DNA of 64,000 nt from Tupaia tana (taxonomy: Eukaryota > Chordata > Mammalia > Scandentia > Tupaiidae): assembly GCA_026018925.1 (NCBI GenBank), contig JAKSZU010000031.1, positions 10,508,648 through 10,572,647 of the forward strand, read 5' to 3'. The notes under the pieces are model-generated. The model saw only the letters and a list, made by a program, of their open reading frames with translations, made no database searches and was not told where the DNA came from. Each line of letters starts with the position of its first letter. Position 1 is the first letter of the stretch. The position numbers were made by a program, and so were the translations under genes. Below are positions 1 to 11,744 of this stretch, one piece after another.

Positions 1-532
1 CAACCGGACAGGATTTATAAACAAATAAATAAAAACAATGGGCAGCTCGCAGTGCCACTTAATCCTCACGAGGCTTGGAGAAGAGGAAAGCTGTCTTGGA
101 AGGCTTTGGCCTGGCATGTATTTCCTCTCTCGTGTCTCTCCTCACGTGCTCATGCGTGTGTGTGTCTATGCATAGCTACATAGATAAAGGTATACAGACA
201 TGTGGAAAAGCCACATGGGAAGAAGCCCAAACTCATCTTATGAAAATCATCCTGATGTGTCAGCCCACAGATGTTGTCAGAGGGGAAGAAAAGCAACTAG
301 ACTGGGAACTGCTTGTCCCACGCAAACTCAAAATTAATGTCATAGACAAAGATCATCAGTATGACGTCCATTGCTGTCCTCACCAAACCCCAGAAGTCAT
401 GAAAGGATGGTGGAGGATGCAGACCTGCTTCTTTACAATGAAGTGGACCCAGTTCCCACCCTCAGGGGAGGAGGTCTGCTTTCTCAACACCTCAGGGGCT
501 AAGGAGCGCCTTGTTACTATTTTTTGTTTATC

Positions 533-724
533 TTTTGGAGAAGTTTTTGCTATAGGGCACATGCGACCACACCACAATCCCTTCTCCTCCATTCTCCTCT
601 CGGGATCTTGGGCATGCATGCACATGCACCCGTTGTGAGTTTAAGCCACCAAGTCTGGCACTTGAACTGCGGTCGACTACATGGGAGTCCAGCAACATAG
701 CCGTCACGCCAACTGCTGGCCCCA
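533..724 (-). mobile_element. tRNA-derived SINE, class L, internally deleted
   Basis: Read on the minus strand it starts with the tRNA-like head (GGGGCCAGCAGTTGG) near 724 and ends with the complement of TTTTTGCTATAGGGCAC. The CT-rich segment and part of the body are missing, so it is about 60 bp shorter than other class L copies. The 187-codon open frame starting at 75 runs into this element and is not a gene. Confidence 0.85.
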
Positions 725-1614
725 ACACTATTAACTTCTCTACACAGAGAGGTTTAAAACTGAGCTGGAAAAGCTCTAAGACTTCAGCCAGCGGTAAGCA
801 TGCCTACGATGTTCTACATTCCAACGGTCTCTTTCAGCATTTAGGTCACTAACTACTTGTTTCTTATCACCTGGCTTGCCTGTCTTTAAAAACCAATGCA
901 ACAACAGCTCCATGGAAAATCTCTCGGTCACAGTCACATTTTCATCCTTGTCGTAGCTTAAGTAGAATCGCTGAGCACCGTCAGCTACCAGGGGGATGGG
1001 ACGGCCAGTGGCAATGAATATTTGAGGTAATAATATTCCTTTCTTTGCTTACCTATTTAAGTCTGTGCAGCACAAAAGCATTTACCAGTTTAAAGTAAAA
1101 GACGTTTTTCATTTTTTAAAAAAAATTATAGTGAAATAAAACAAACCCTAAAATTTACCATTTTAGCTATTTTTTTTCCAGATGAAAAACGAATAAGTAA
1201 AATGACTTTAGTCACAGAATACATGATCCTCTACATAAGAAAGTCACAGGGAATGTCTTAAGAGGTTATTGTAACCCACGCGTGAGTTTAGTTGTTTGAT
1301 AGGACACAAAAGTGATATTTAAAAATAAGCGAAATTCTATTGCGTTGCCGGAAAAGTGATAACGTATTTTTTCTTTGTTTTTCTCTGCCAAGATGAATCA
1401 TGACTTTTCTGAGGACCCAGTATATTAACCAAATACAATTAGACACTGAAATAAAATACATTCCTTATAAGGGCGTAGACACCTGAAACACATCATTGAT
1501 AAATTTAGCGAAATATGTGTATGACCAAAACAGCTATGGCCGAGAGAAATTAAATAAGACCTAAACAAATGGAGAGAGAAACCATGTACAAGATGTTTAA
1601 GAAATCAGTTCAGG

Positions 1615-1806
1615 GGGCTGGCAGGTGGTGTGCTGGTTAAAGGCACTGGACTCCCACATGGCTGACCATGGTTCAAGTCCCAGATCCGGCTTTCTCTCTC
1701 TCTCTCTATTTCTTTTTATCTCTCTCTCTCTCTCTCGCTCTCCCTCCCTCTCTGTAGAAAAAAAAAAATTTAAGGTAAATAAAATTAAATATTTTTACAA
1801 AAAGAA
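1615..1806 (+). mobile_element. tRNA-derived SINE, class S
   Basis: The head GGCTGGCAGGTGGTGTGCTG (A-box region) and B box GGTTCAAGTCCC are followed by a (TC)n stretch and an A-rich tail. It lies directly upstream of another class S copy in the same orientation. Confidence 0.85.
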
Positions 1807-1808
1807 CA

Positions 1809-2019
1809 TGAGGACCAGCAGATGGTGTGGTGGTTAAGGGGCTGGACACTCCCACATGGCCAACCATGGTTCGAGTCCTAGACCTAATGACTTGCTTTCT
1901 CACTTTCCCTCTCTCTCTCTCTCTCTCTCTGGGTTTCACCCTGGTCAAATTAAAAAATAATAATAAAATAAGTGTATAAATAAATAAAATGAAATAAACA
2001 ATTCTTTAAAATAAAAGAA
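1809..2019 (+). mobile_element. tRNA-derived SINE, class S
   Basis: GGACCAGCAGATGGTGTGGT head and GGTTCGAGTCCT B box are followed by GGTCAAATTAAAAAATAATA and an AACAATTCTTT tail. It is a tandem neighbour of the copy at 1615. Confidence 0.88.
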
Positions 2020-2821
2020 TACAGTTCGAGAGTGTCGAGTGCATTTACACTACTGCAGAAGCAATCTCCCACATTCTTTTCATCTTGCAAACTGAGACTC
2101 CACACCCATGGAACTACCGTCCCCCATTCCACTTCCCTCCAACCCCTGCGGACCTCCACGGTATTGTATTTTCTGAAGGAATTTGAGTCTAGGGACCTCA
2201 GCGAAGTGCGATCGTAGCTCCTGTGTCCTGTGACTGGCGTATTTCACTTAGAATTGTATCTGCAGGTTAGTAAGTGGAGTTGTTTTATTTATTTATTTTT
2301 TTTGCAAAGTTTGTTTCACAAGATACAAAACGGTGGAAATACCATAACCTGAATTTAGCAACTTTTAAAACAAGCTTGGGTGGAATTTATTTTCCTAAGA
2401 TCCAGTGATTGGAGTCTACTGGCGTAAAGATGAACACCGTAATGAAAGTGCAAGCACGTCCCCCTTCCGACGGCACCCGTCTCATTTAGGAAGATGACGG
2501 CAGTTTTCATAGTTCAGTCTGGGGATTGTACCAGGAGCGAGTACGGAGAGGGAGCGTGTGCCAATTAAGAAACTAGGGCGCGGGCTAACGATGAATAAAA
2601 ATGATTCAGAAGTACTTGGGAAACGTAGCCTGAACTATTTGTGCACCGTGATAATGGAAATTTCCATGGTTATGGGACAGTTGTTTCCAATAATAGTCAA
2701 TTGCACTCAGTGCAGAACATGCTTCTAATGAGTTACCTTCTTAAATGGTCATTCTGCAAGATAGATACAAGACAGATAGAAAGTACATTACAAAATGACA
2801 TCATCATGGGAGATATTTTCC

Positions 2822-2824
<3 letters not shown>

Positions 2825-2857
<33 letters not shown>
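2825..2857. repeat. (GT)n microsatellite
   Basis: A near-perfect GT dinucleotide tract directly abuts the 3' (tail) side of the antisense SINE at 2858, so it probably grew from that SINE's tail or its insertion site. Confidence 0.9.
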
Positions 2858-2859
<2 letters not shown>

Positions 2860-3103
2860 AGAGAGGTTTTTGCTATAGGGCGCGTGCACTCACCAGAGAA
2901 ACAGGGAGACCGAAAGCGAGAAATCACCCCCAGGGAGGATGGCCACGCTGCAATCCCTTCTCCTCCATTCTCCTCTCAGATTTTGGGCATGCACTCACAC
3001 GCACCTGGCGTGAGTTTAAGCCACCTAGTTCAGGACTTGAACTGCGACCGACTACATGGGAGTCCAGTGATGTAATCACTCCACCATCTTGTGGTCTCTC
3101 CCC
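2858..3103 (-). mobile_element. tRNA-derived SINE, class L
   Basis: Antisense copy: the complement of CCTATAGCAAAAACCTCTC is at 2860-2880, the body at 2890-3000 and the head at the right end. The tail side is the GT microsatellite. Confidence 0.88.
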
Positions 3104-3500
3104 AATGAGTTTTTCCTTTTCTTATTCCAGTGTGTTCTCATGTGTGATTATTTACAGAGAAAGGATGAGTGTTCCATCTGGATTTTCAGAAGAGTGTTAT
3201 TTGCTAAGGATAACGCACCCTAACGTGATTCACCTAGGAGAAGAATGTGTTTGTTTACCCTTCATGCCGTAGGGTAAATCACACAGATTTGTAAAAACAT
3301 TGATGTGGAGCAAAACATGATGCGTGAGGTATTTTTCAGAGCTTCCTCGGCAATTCGGTAATCTCAGATGCAACCCGTGCCTTTTCTGCATAACGCAAGA
3401 GGAGGGTGTTGGATGGAATGTGAGTGTTCAAATGAAAATTGTAGCTGAAATTGCAATCCATACAAATAAAAATAAAAAGCGTCAGGTGAGCAACCCACGG

Positions 3501-3672
3501 CCAGCCCTGTAGCTCAGTGGTGAAGGGAGCTGGCACCCATATGGCTGAACTCAGTTTGAATCCCAGCCCCAGTGACTTGAAAAACATTCTGGGTGCCTAT
3601 GCATGCGTGCTCAAACTGCCTACAGGGTGCAGAGATGGAGAAGGGATTGCGGTGTGACCATACTAGCCAGCC
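3501..3672 (+). mobile_element. tRNA-derived SINE, class W, 3'-truncated
   Basis: The head reads GCCAGCCCTGTAGCTCAGTG with B box GTTTGAATCCC, followed by GAGATGGAGAAGGGATTGCG. The CT-rich part and A tail are absent. It is diverged and probably old. Confidence 0.7.
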
Positions 3673-3850
3673 TGAAGGCACAATTCTATGACCTGGCAGT
3701 AGGAAAAACACATTTGAGAAAAATCTGCTTGCAGTTGGTGGAAAATCAGAAAACACATTTTGGAAGAGCAGAGCAATGACTGTTTATGATGTTGGTGGTC
3801 TTGGTGTTCAAACACCTTAATGGAGACACACAAAATGAATAGGTTATCTT

Positions 3851-4126
3851 GGGACCAGCAGATGGCATAATGGTGACATTGCTGGATTCCCATGTAGGCA
3901 ACCACTCAACCGCTGTTTGAGTCCCAGAGTCAGAGGCTTAAAACTCGTGCCAGGTGTGTGTGTGTGCGTGCCCAAGATCCCAAGAGGAGAATGGAGGAGA
4001 AGGGATTGTGGTGTGGCCATCCCCTCTGGAGGGGTGATTTCTCGCTTTGTGTCTCTCTGTCTCTCTGTGTCTCTGGTGAGTAGTGCATGCAGCCTCTAGT
4101 AAAAATCTCTCTTAAGAATTTTTTAA
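3851..4126 (+). mobile_element. tRNA-derived SINE, class L
   Basis: Complete structure: GGGACCAGCAGATGGCATAA head, B box CTGTTTGAGTCCC, GAATGGAGGAGAAGGGATT body, CT stretch, and a GTAAAAATCTCTC tail. Confidence 0.9.
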
Positions 4127-4934
4127 AAAGGAATAGAATATTTGGGTCCGGATAGGTGGCAGTTCTGTGGGAAAGACAGGTGTGCTTTGGAGAGACGAAC
4201 AGGAGCTATGAGCTCCTACAGGTCCACAGTGGAAGACCTCCATAGCATGTTGTGACGTGGTGAGGAGATTTGTTCCTGGCTCCTGCATCGGGCTGACCTT
4301 GGGGCATCTGCTTGAACGTGTCAACCGAGGGTACCCCAGGCAGAACCGCGTCCTCCTCGTGCTCAGCAGTGGGGGATCACTTCCCCCTCGGCACCTGCAG
4401 AAGATGAAGCCAGCAGGCTCCCGTTCCCCATCTGGAAGGGGTGGTTCTCACTTGCTCAGGCCGTCACCTGCCAGCCTGCCATCCTACCCCGCCTTCTAGA
4501 CCCTCACACATAAGAGCCATCAGCCACCTGGCCTGTCTGGTGCTAAAGGGGGGGAAAAATCAATTCGTTTAAAGGAAATCAGTAACTCATTTTAATAAAA
4601 AGAGAAAGGGAAACCATCGGCTTCTTTCGAGCAGGCTAGGGCAAAGAAAGCTCGGAGGAAAAATCGTGCGACTATCTGGAACCAAAATGAGAAAAGAGAA
4701 AACAAAAAGAAGCCGCCGCCGCGGCATGGTGAATTTAAGAACGGTACTGAGAAACTGGAAAAGTGGTCGGGGAAGTTCAAGAGCAGTCTCCATAAAGCAC
4801 GCTGATGTTTTACAAGGCTGATATGGAAGGGCTAGCTTAGAAGACAGAGAACAAGAACAGGAAGAAGGAAAACGGGAAGGAGGAAGGAGGCATCAAACGT
4901 CACTCTGGCACAACACTGCTTTTCTTTTTTCTTT
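4127..4934. other. Unassigned intergenic sequence
   Basis: This stretch is moderately GC-rich at 4150-4500 and purine-rich at 4580-4900. Open frames here are short and overlap on both strands without a recognisable domain. I see no gene. Confidence 0.5.
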
Positions 4935-5183
4935 TTTTATTTTGAGATATTTTTGCTGAAGCGTGCATGTGCTCGTAGGAGAGACAGGAAGAGAGTGAGA
5001 AATAACTCCCCCTGCCCAGGGCAAAGGCCACACCGTAATCCCTTCTCCTTCATCCTCCTCTCGGGATCTTGGGCACGCACGCATACACATCCAGCATGGG
5101 CTTTAAGCTACCGGACCCGGGACTCAAACCGCACTAAGCCACATGGGAGTCCAGCACCTTAACCACAACACCATTCATTACCC
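4935..5183 (-). mobile_element. tRNA-derived SINE, class L
   Basis: Antisense copy with poly-T at the left, the body complement (CCTTCTCCTTCATCCTCCTC) in the middle and the head complement with GACTCAAACCGC (B box) at the right. Confidence 0.85.
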
Positions 5184-5640
5184 ACCCCCCTCCGATTTCT
5201 TAATACAGAGGTACACGGAAAATCTTCGAAGTTTCTACAGAGGAAAACTGTGTTCCTTGTACGGGAAAGAATGTAAGTACTTCATCAGACTCGGCACCAC
5301 ACGGGAATTTTGACCAGGGAGAATACAGACACGGTATTGCCAAGAAAGGGCTATGATCGAAGCCTCTTGTCTCCACTATTTTAACACTTTGCATGAGAAA
5401 GGACCCAGAAAAAGGAAGGGTGGATTTTAACACGCATGCACGATCTCTGAAGAACGACTTTCCTTGTGAAGACCAATATTTGAGAAAGTTCTCTGAACCC
5501 ACACAAATCTGAGCCAAGGTGAAGGGAGACGGTGAGGCTACCAGACCATTTGGAGCAATGGATCTTATTATATTGAAGTATAATTTTTGCATTTACATTT
5601 CGAGTGAGCTATATCCATATACATAGTTCTGTTCGTTAGT
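5184..5640. other. Unassigned intergenic sequence
   Basis: A 130-codon minus-strand frame (5200-5592) lies here, but its translation matches no family I recognise. It has no supporting signals and is most likely chance. Confidence 0.4.
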
Positions 5641-5647
5641 TGGCTAT

Positions 5648-5879
5648 CGGGAGTGTGCACTCACTGGAAAGAGACAGAGGGAAGGTGGGAAGTCACCCTC
5701 CACCCCCCAGGGAGGATGGCCACACTGCAATCCCTTCTTCTTCAGACTGCTCTTGGGATCTTGGGCATGCATGCACATGTGCCTGGCCTGGTTTTCAAGC
5801 CACCAGGTCTGGGATTTGAAATGCACTGTCGGCCATGTGGGATCCAGCTGCCTTAACCATCCCACCACCAGCAGCAGGT
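5648..5879 (-). mobile_element. tRNA-derived SINE, class W
   Basis: Antisense copy; the head complement contains GTGGGATCCAGCTGCCTTAA, diagnostic of class W as used here. Its body relates to class L. Confidence 0.8.
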
Positions 5880-5910
5880 GCTATATATATATTTACAAAA
5901 ACTCAAAGTG

Positions 5911-6090
5911 AAGGGCCAGCAGGTGATGTGGTGGTTAAGGGCACTCGGCTCCCACGTGGCTGACTATGGTTCAAGTCCCGGACATGGCGGCTTACTTTCT
6001 CACTTTCCCTCTCTCTTCTCTCTCTCTCTCTCATCAAATAAATAAATAAAAATAAACCTTTTTTTTTTTTTTAAAAAAAAAAAGATTATT
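5911..6090 (+). mobile_element. tRNA-derived SINE, class S, with TSD
   Basis: Head GGGCCAGCAGGTGATGTGGT, B box GGTTCAAGTCCC, CT stretch and an A/T-rich tail. The target duplication CTCAAAGTG is present at 5902-5910 and 6099-6107, marking an L1-type retroposition event. Confidence 0.9.
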
Positions 6091-6250
6091 AAAAAGAGCT
6101 CAAAGTGGATGGCACAGTATTACTGAATATTGTAACATGAAAGTGGGAAGCATGTTCTCTAAAAAAATAGCTGTATAAGAAATATATAAGTGTGTAGACC
6201 AATGTCTTGTGAAAAACAAATACAGAGAACGTTTTCTAATATTATGCTAA

Positions 6251-6502
6251 AGGGTGTGTGCCTTCACTGGGAGACATAGAGAGACAGGGAGAGAGAAGGA
6301 GAGAGAAAGTGAGAAAGCACCCCCATGGGGGATTGCCACACTACAATTCCTTCTCTATTTTTCCTTTGGGGATTTTGGGCACACACACACACACGCACAC
6401 ACACACCTGATTTGTTTTTCAAGCCACGTGGTCCAGCGCTTGAACTGCTCAATCAGCATGTAGATGCAGCCACCTTCACGACCACACTACCAGCTGGCCC
6501 CA
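6251..6502 (-). mobile_element. tRNA-derived SINE, class W
   Basis: Antisense copy with a short CA tract in the body (6382-6406). An imperfect duplication GAGAACGTTTTC / GAGAACATTTTC flanks it at about 6227 and 6508. Confidence 0.8.
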
Positions 6503-6542
6503 TAGCGAGAACATTTTCAACTCTCCACAAAGCTCCAAGTGT

Positions 6543-6713
6543 TGGGCTGGCAGCGGGCATGGTGGTTGAGGGGCTGGACTCCCACTTGACCTGCTGTGGT
6601 TCAAGCCCCAGACCTGGCAGCTTGCTTTCTCACTTTCTTTCTCTTTTTCTGGTCAAATTAAAAAATAATAATAATGAATAAAACTAAATAATTCTTAATT
6701 TAAAAAAAAAACT
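6543..6713 (+). mobile_element. tRNA-derived SINE, class S
   Basis: Head GGGCTGGCAGCGGGCATGGT, B box GGTTCAAGCCCC, then GGTCAAATTAAAAAATAATA and an AATTCTTAATTT tail. Confidence 0.87.
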
Positions 6714-7256
6714 ATAAGCATAAGAGGTGTGAAATTAGTAGGCTCATTTTAAAAATTGGAAATGGGAAATTTAAATCTCTGGGCTGAATAATCTGTTTTC
6801 TTTCTTTCTTTTTTTTTAAGTGTTAAGATAGTAAAACAAAGATGGCCATTTCTTTGTTCGACCACTAGTTACTGCCTGCCTATGTGGGTCAGGCATTCTT
6901 TCACTCAGAGATAACACAGCTACCAATAGGACAAGAACACATGTTTCCCTGAGCCTTACAACTCAGAGGCTAAAGGCAGAGGATATGGAAATAATCATGT
7001 GAAATGGAGGTCTCTGAAGGAAGAAAGCGGGCATGGGTTGGACAGCATCTGGAAAGTGGTCAAAGAAGCCCTCACTGAGAAAGTAACATCTGAACTGAGA
7101 TGAATGAGTCAGCTTTCCTGCACTTGTGTGTGCATGTGCGTGTGCACATCTGTGCGTATACGCATGTGTGTGCTTGTGTGATAGAGGCAGAAGGAGAGAG
7201 AATGTGTAGTCAGAGAGGGAGATATCGATTGTATTTCACATGAAAAATGAAAACCA
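6714..7256. other. Unassigned intergenic sequence
   Basis: No gene is visible. The part near 7050-7110 (GAGAAAGTAACATCTGAACT) resembles a widely dispersed old mammalian repeat motif, but I cannot name the family. A degenerate GT tract lies at 7125-7180. Confidence 0.4.
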
Positions 7257-7533
7257 GGGACCAGAGGTTAGCATAATGGTTATGTCTCTGGACTCCCATG
7301 TAGTTGATTGCAGTTCAAGTCCCGGACCTTGTGGCTTAAACTCACGCCGGGCGCATGTGTGTGCATGCCCAAGATCCCAGGAGGAGAATGGAGGAGAAGG
7401 GATTGCGGCGTGGCCATCCCCACTGGGGGGTGATTTCTCACTTTCTGTCTCTCTGTCTCTCTCTGTCTTTTTGGCAACGTACGCACCCTATAGCAAAATC
7501 CTCTCTAAAAAAATAAAAACAAAAACAAAAACA
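7257..7533 (+). mobile_element. tRNA-derived SINE, class L, with 14-bp TSD
   Basis: Full-length copy. The 14-bp perfect target duplication AAAAATGAAAACCA occurs at 7243-7256 and 7534-7547. The tail contains (AAAAAC)n. The perfect TSD suggests a fairly recent insertion. Confidence 0.93.
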
Positions 7534-7575
7534 AAAAATGAAAACCACAGGGCAATGTTATCAGGAATATCATGG

Positions 7576-7838
7576 TGGAGGGACCAGCAGTTGACATAAT
7601 GGCTATGTCGCTGGACTCTCACCCAGGCAACCACAGTTTGAGTCCTGGACCTGGCAACTTAAAACTCATGCCAGTTACGTGTGCGTGTATGCCCCACATT
7701 CTGGGAGGAGAATGGAGGAGAAGGGATTGCGGCGTGGCATTCTGCCTGGGGGGAGTGATTTCTCACTTCCTGTCTCTCTGTCTCTCCAGCAAGCACACAT
7801 ACCCTATAGCAGAAATCTCTCTCTCTCAAAAAAAAAAA
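7576..7838 (+). mobile_element. tRNA-derived SINE, class L
   Basis: Full-length copy 30 bp after the previous one, same orientation. An imperfect duplication GAATATCATGGTG / GAATGTGATGGTG flanks it. Confidence 0.9.
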
Positions 7839-7859
7839 AGAATGTGATGGTGTCTGATT

Positions 7860-8285
7860 ATAATTGCAAACACTAATACTGGAAGTTTATATTCTATTAT
7901 TAATGAGAAATACTGGGTGACTTGAAAATTCTCCTGCTACAGAACACCTAGAAGTGCTTTTAAAGTACAGCAGTTTCCTTGACTGGAGCAAAGTAAAGTT
8001 CCCCCGAAAGAAGAAAAACATACATTGTACCCAAAAATGAAAAGAAAAAAAAGAAGAAGAAAAGAAAAGTAAATGCATGATATTATGCCTCCTTAGGAAA
8101 ATCTTGCTAATCTCAGGAAACGACAAGGATAGGTTTGAACAGAGACACTGAATTGAAGTAAGATACTGTGGATAGAAAGAATAGCATAGAAAAAAATAAA
8201 TTCTACCTGTTTAGGGAAATGAAAAGGAATCATGTTTGGCCCGTCTTATCTTAAAAATGACTTTTCTATCAGTGTATATTGGTTA
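7860..8285. other. AT-rich intergenic sequence
   Basis: No gene or repeat family recognised. A purine-rich AAG tract lies near 8040-8070. Confidence 0.4.
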
Positions 8286-8289
8286 GTTT

Positions 8290-8578
8290 ATTTACTTATT
8301 TATCTGCCAGAGAGTATATGCACAAGCTAGAAAGAGACTGGGGGGGGGGGGGGGGGGGGGAGAGAGAGAGAGAGAAAGAGAGAGGAAGTGAGAAATCACC
8401 CCATGGGGGATTGTCACACTGAAATCCCTTTTCCGCTATCTTTCCCTCCTTTTGTGATTTTTGCACACTCACGCACACACATACAGTGTGTTTCTCAGGT
8501 CATGGGGCCTGGGACTTGAACCATGCGGTCAGCCATGTGAGATCCAGCCACCCTAACCACCATGCTGCCAGCCTGCCC
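8290..8578 (-). mobile_element. tRNA-derived SINE, class W, with poly-G
   Basis: Antisense copy; its CT-rich segment has become a run of about 20 G (8341-8360) followed by (GA)n on the plus strand. The head complement contains GTGAGATCCAGCCACCCTAA. Confidence 0.82.
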
Positions 8579-8902
8579 TATGTCAATTCATTTTTATCAT
8601 CAGTCTGGGTTTGTAATTCACAGCATCTCACCATCTTCCTGAAACCCACAGTAAATCATTAACCAACAAACTGACCCTCAAATTCATGGGAGAAACAGAC
8701 AATTCCATGTGCCTTATTAAAAACTGCACACGATTCCCATTGGCAAACTTTGCTCAAATAAATTCTCTATGGGAAAAAAAATCACAGCTTATATAATGGC
8801 ACAATTCAACATTCATGAAGGTCAGAAGGCACAGGGATAACTAGAATTGGGCCTGAAACATAATGGGCAATCAGATATAGATTATTAAAAGTGTTTAAAT
8901 TG

Positions 8903-9015
8903 GAGCCAGCAGGTGACATGGTGGTTAGAGCTGCTGGACTCCCACATGGCCGACTGCAGTTCACATCCCAGACCTGGTGGTTTGCTTTCTTGCTTTCCCT
9001 CTCTCTCTGATAAAA

Positions 9016-9051
<36 letters not shown>

Positions 9052-9071
9052 AGTTTAGTAAAATAATTCCA
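8903..9071 (+). mobile_element. tRNA-derived SINE, class S, with TSD
   Basis: Head GGAGCCAGCAGGTGACATGG, CT stretch, an (AAT)n expansion at 9018-9050 and an AATAATTCC tail. A target duplication AAAAGTGTTTAAA / AAAAGTGCTTAAA lies at 8887 and 9072. Confidence 0.9.
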
Positions 9072-9086
9072 AAAAGTGCTTAAAAT

Positions 9087-9860
9087 TTATAAAGGGCAAG
9101 ATAGTGTACATAAGGAAAAAGAGGTTTGAATGTATTTTTTAAAAAGCATTTGTTAAAATGAAAAGCAGACTCCAAAATCTAACCTCCATGGATAAATCAC
9201 ACATCACATTACCCATAACTGAATCTAGAAGGAATGAACTGGAAGAGAGGTGTGAAAACCTTAGTTAAAAGCATCACAGAAATGTCAACAGATAGAATGT
9301 ATTCAAAAGAGTTTGAGGAAAGAAGGTATAGGGCAGAGGTTCCATACGGGGAGAAGAAAAGGTGTCAGGGAGGAGCCGTACACTGAGAATAGGAAAAAGA
9401 CAGTATTCCCAAGGTTAACAGGGACATTTCCCAGAATCAACGTGGTGCAGAACTATTTAGAGTTGAGAAACAAAAGTGAACACCTCTCTCAAATGCAATA
9501 AAGCACTTCTAAGATGAGCAAAACTTAGACCTGCAAATATCAAATACCGAGGAAGACACAAAGAACAAAGGGATCCCCTTTAAGGTTGGAGGTTGGAAGG
9601 TATGTAAGTTATACTTTGGGACATCTCAAAGCATCAGGAGAGTTGAAGTCAAACCAACCTTCTAGCCAACCCTCAACCTTGTCTATCTTTATTTTTATTT
9701 ATATTTATGTCTCAATTTATATCTACCCATATCTATATACATATGGGTACACTCATGCACATTAAAATAAGACAACGCAGGAGACTGATAAAACCAAATT
9801 GAGTAGAATCTGCTGGGAAGGGAAGGAGAGAAAATGAAATATAGGGCAAGTATATAGAGG
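9087..9860. other. Unassigned intergenic sequence
   Basis: No gene recognised. The region becomes AT-rich with TAT/ATC runs at 9685-9745, just before the L1 fragment. Confidence 0.4.
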
Positions 9861-9869
9861 ATTTAAATA

Positions 9870-10415
9870 TATTTCTATCACAATTGCAAGCACATGGAAT
9901 CAACCCAAGTGTCCAAGAACAGATGAATGGATTGAAAAAATGTGGCACATATACACAACGGAACACTCCTGAGCTGTAAAAACAATGAGACCCTGGCATT
10001 TGATCAAAAGTGGATGAATGTGGAAGATTTAATGCTAAGTGAAGCAGATCAGACTATGAAAGAGAGGCATTGTGTGTTCCCACTCAATATAAACTGAATG
10101 TCTGCACTGTAGGGCAGAAACGGAAAGACCAGAAGGTATAAAAACATGGAGAACAACTGTGGATTCTAGATACAGAGTGGGAGAAGGGTAGGAAATGGGG
10201 GAGAGTGAGAGGGAAGGAGTCAAGAGGAAAAAGAAAGAATCCAAACATTTAAAGGACACAAAAAATGAGAAGTTATCTGATAATGATAAGGTGTCTGCGA
10301 CTATCTTTTACTGGATTAATAATGCAATGTATTCATGTTGGGAAAGTTCATGTTGTATGCTATAGATGTGAAGTTATTACATGTAAAAATAAAAGAAAGA
10401 GAAAATACTTTTTAA
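9870..10415 (+). mobile_element. L1 3' end (ORF2 terminus plus 3' UTR), sense
   Basis: The text CAACCCAAGTGTCCAAGAAC followed by AGATGAATGGATTGAAAAAA and TGTGGCACATATACACAACG is the conserved end of mammalian L1 ORF2. Position 10030 onward (GCTAAGTGAAGCAGATCAGA, then a purine-rich stretch) is L1 3' UTR. ORF2 is broken by stops and the element is 5' truncated, so it is a dead fragment. The region around 10040-10110 is also recognisable in the antisense fragment at 53540-53945. Confidence 0.85.
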
Positions 10416-10454
10416 ATGTTATAAAATAGAAACAAAAATTTAAAAAAATATTTC

Positions 10455-10712
10455 TCTGGCTCACCCTGTATCCCAGTGGACAGCAGATGAAACTGCAGTG
10501 CTGGAAGCCACAAGGCCGACTTTGGTTTGGATCCCAAGGTCAGCTTGAAAACACATGGGGTAGGTGACGCACTTCCAAGATCGTAACAAGCTGGAGGACC
10601 AGGGGGAGGGATTGGAGCATGACAAGACCCTGTTGAAAGTGGTTCCTTCTCTCTCTCTCTTTTTCTCTCTCTGGAAAGAACACACCAACTTTGGCCATTA
10701 AAAAAAAAATTC
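10455..10712 (+). mobile_element. tRNA-derived SINE, class C (old)
   Basis: Head with CAGTGCTGGAAGCCACAAGG and B-box remnant GGTTTGGATCCC, body ending AAGACCCTGTTGAAAG, CT stretch, A tail. It is strongly diverged. Confidence 0.7.
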
Positions 10713-10715
10713 TCT

Positions 10716-11440
10716 AATGCATTATTATATTTTAAAAACCAACATAAAGAATGCATGAAGGAGATAGTGCAAAGCCATTCACATCACTCATTCCTTCACC
10801 TCCTTCACCACCCAGCAGCCTCTTCAATCGCCTGTCCCAATTGCAACGCTGCATTCAAAACATCAGAGCAATAACATCATCTCCCTCAAAAAGTAACTTT
10901 AGGGCATGAGGAAAATTACAGGCAGACATTATCATCACAATGTGAAACGGTTGTATGAGAATAAATATCCAATAAATAATTATTTTTCTCGCTCCTTTAT
11001 TTCATTTTATGTTCAGACATGTTTTTTTTTGCATATCAGCATACATTATATCCAACAACAAATAGTATAAATCTTCCTATTTGGAGAAATTATTCTTTAA
11101 TTTTATTTTGTTTAGGAATAGAGCCCAGGGTGTTTGGGGGCATATGTTAAAACATATGGGCATATGCTCTTACACTTTAAGAGATTCTGCTATGGTGATC
11201 AGGTTGTATTCAAAGTTTCTAGCATCATTCCCATTGCTCCTGCAGCACTTTTCAGAATAAATTCCAGTATTAGTTCTCTGATATGCCCCTTTAAAAAAGT
11301 GTAGCTTAATAAAATTTGCTTGAAAAACTGCATGTTCTATTTTTTACGATGCATAATGTGTATTAGTATACTAGGGAGTGCAGAGAAGTCCTAAAATAAA
11401 TAAATCCTTTATTTTCTTGTTTAACCCTATTTGACTGGAA
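10716..11440. other. Unassigned intergenic sequence
   Basis: AT-rich sequence with no ORF of note and no repeat family I recognise. Confidence 0.4.
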
Positions 11441-11449
11441 ATGCCATTT

Positions 11450-11735
11450 CTTTCTTTCTTTTTTTTTTCTTTTCTTTTCTTTTTCTTTGAGAGGCTTTTT
11501 GCTATAGGGCACGTGTTCTCACCAGTCAGAGAAAGACAGAGAGTCAGAAAGCGAGAAATCAACCCCCAGGGGGGACGGCCACGCCGCGATATCTTCTCCT
11601 CCATTCTCCTCTCGGGATCTTGGGCACATACGCACACGTGCCCGGAGTGAGTTTAAGTCACTGGGTCCGGGACTCGAACCACGGTCAACTACGTGGGAGT
11701 CCAGCGACATAGCCATTACGCTAACTGCTGGTCCC
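11450..11735 (-). mobile_element. tRNA-derived SINE, class L, with TSD
   Basis: Antisense full-length copy with a T-rich tail (11450-11487). The target duplication ATGCCATTT lies at 11441-11449 and 11736-11744. Confidence 0.92.
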
Positions 11736-11744
11736 ATGCCATTT

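Larger units (their letters stand above)
1105..2280 (-). mobile_element. Old L1 3' end, antisense, interrupted by SINEs
   Basis: On the minus strand, 2275 to 2025 reads like the end of mammalian L1: GTGAAATACGCCAGTCAC, then a purine-rich GGGGACGGTAGTTCCATGG stretch and TTTGCAAGATGAAAAG. A second piece at 1175-1105 contains TAAAATGGTAAATTTTAGGG, which is the usual 3' terminus of the same family. The roughly 850 bp in between holds two class S SINEs (1615-2019) and unassigned sequence. Identification comes from remembered L1M 3' consensus text; the subfamily is not assigned. Confidence 0.75.

Noticed and set aside
75..638. 187-codon open frame, the second longest non-repeat frame
   Set aside because: It does not start at ATG but at a TTG (position 75), runs into an antisense SINE at 533, and its translation has no recognisable domain.
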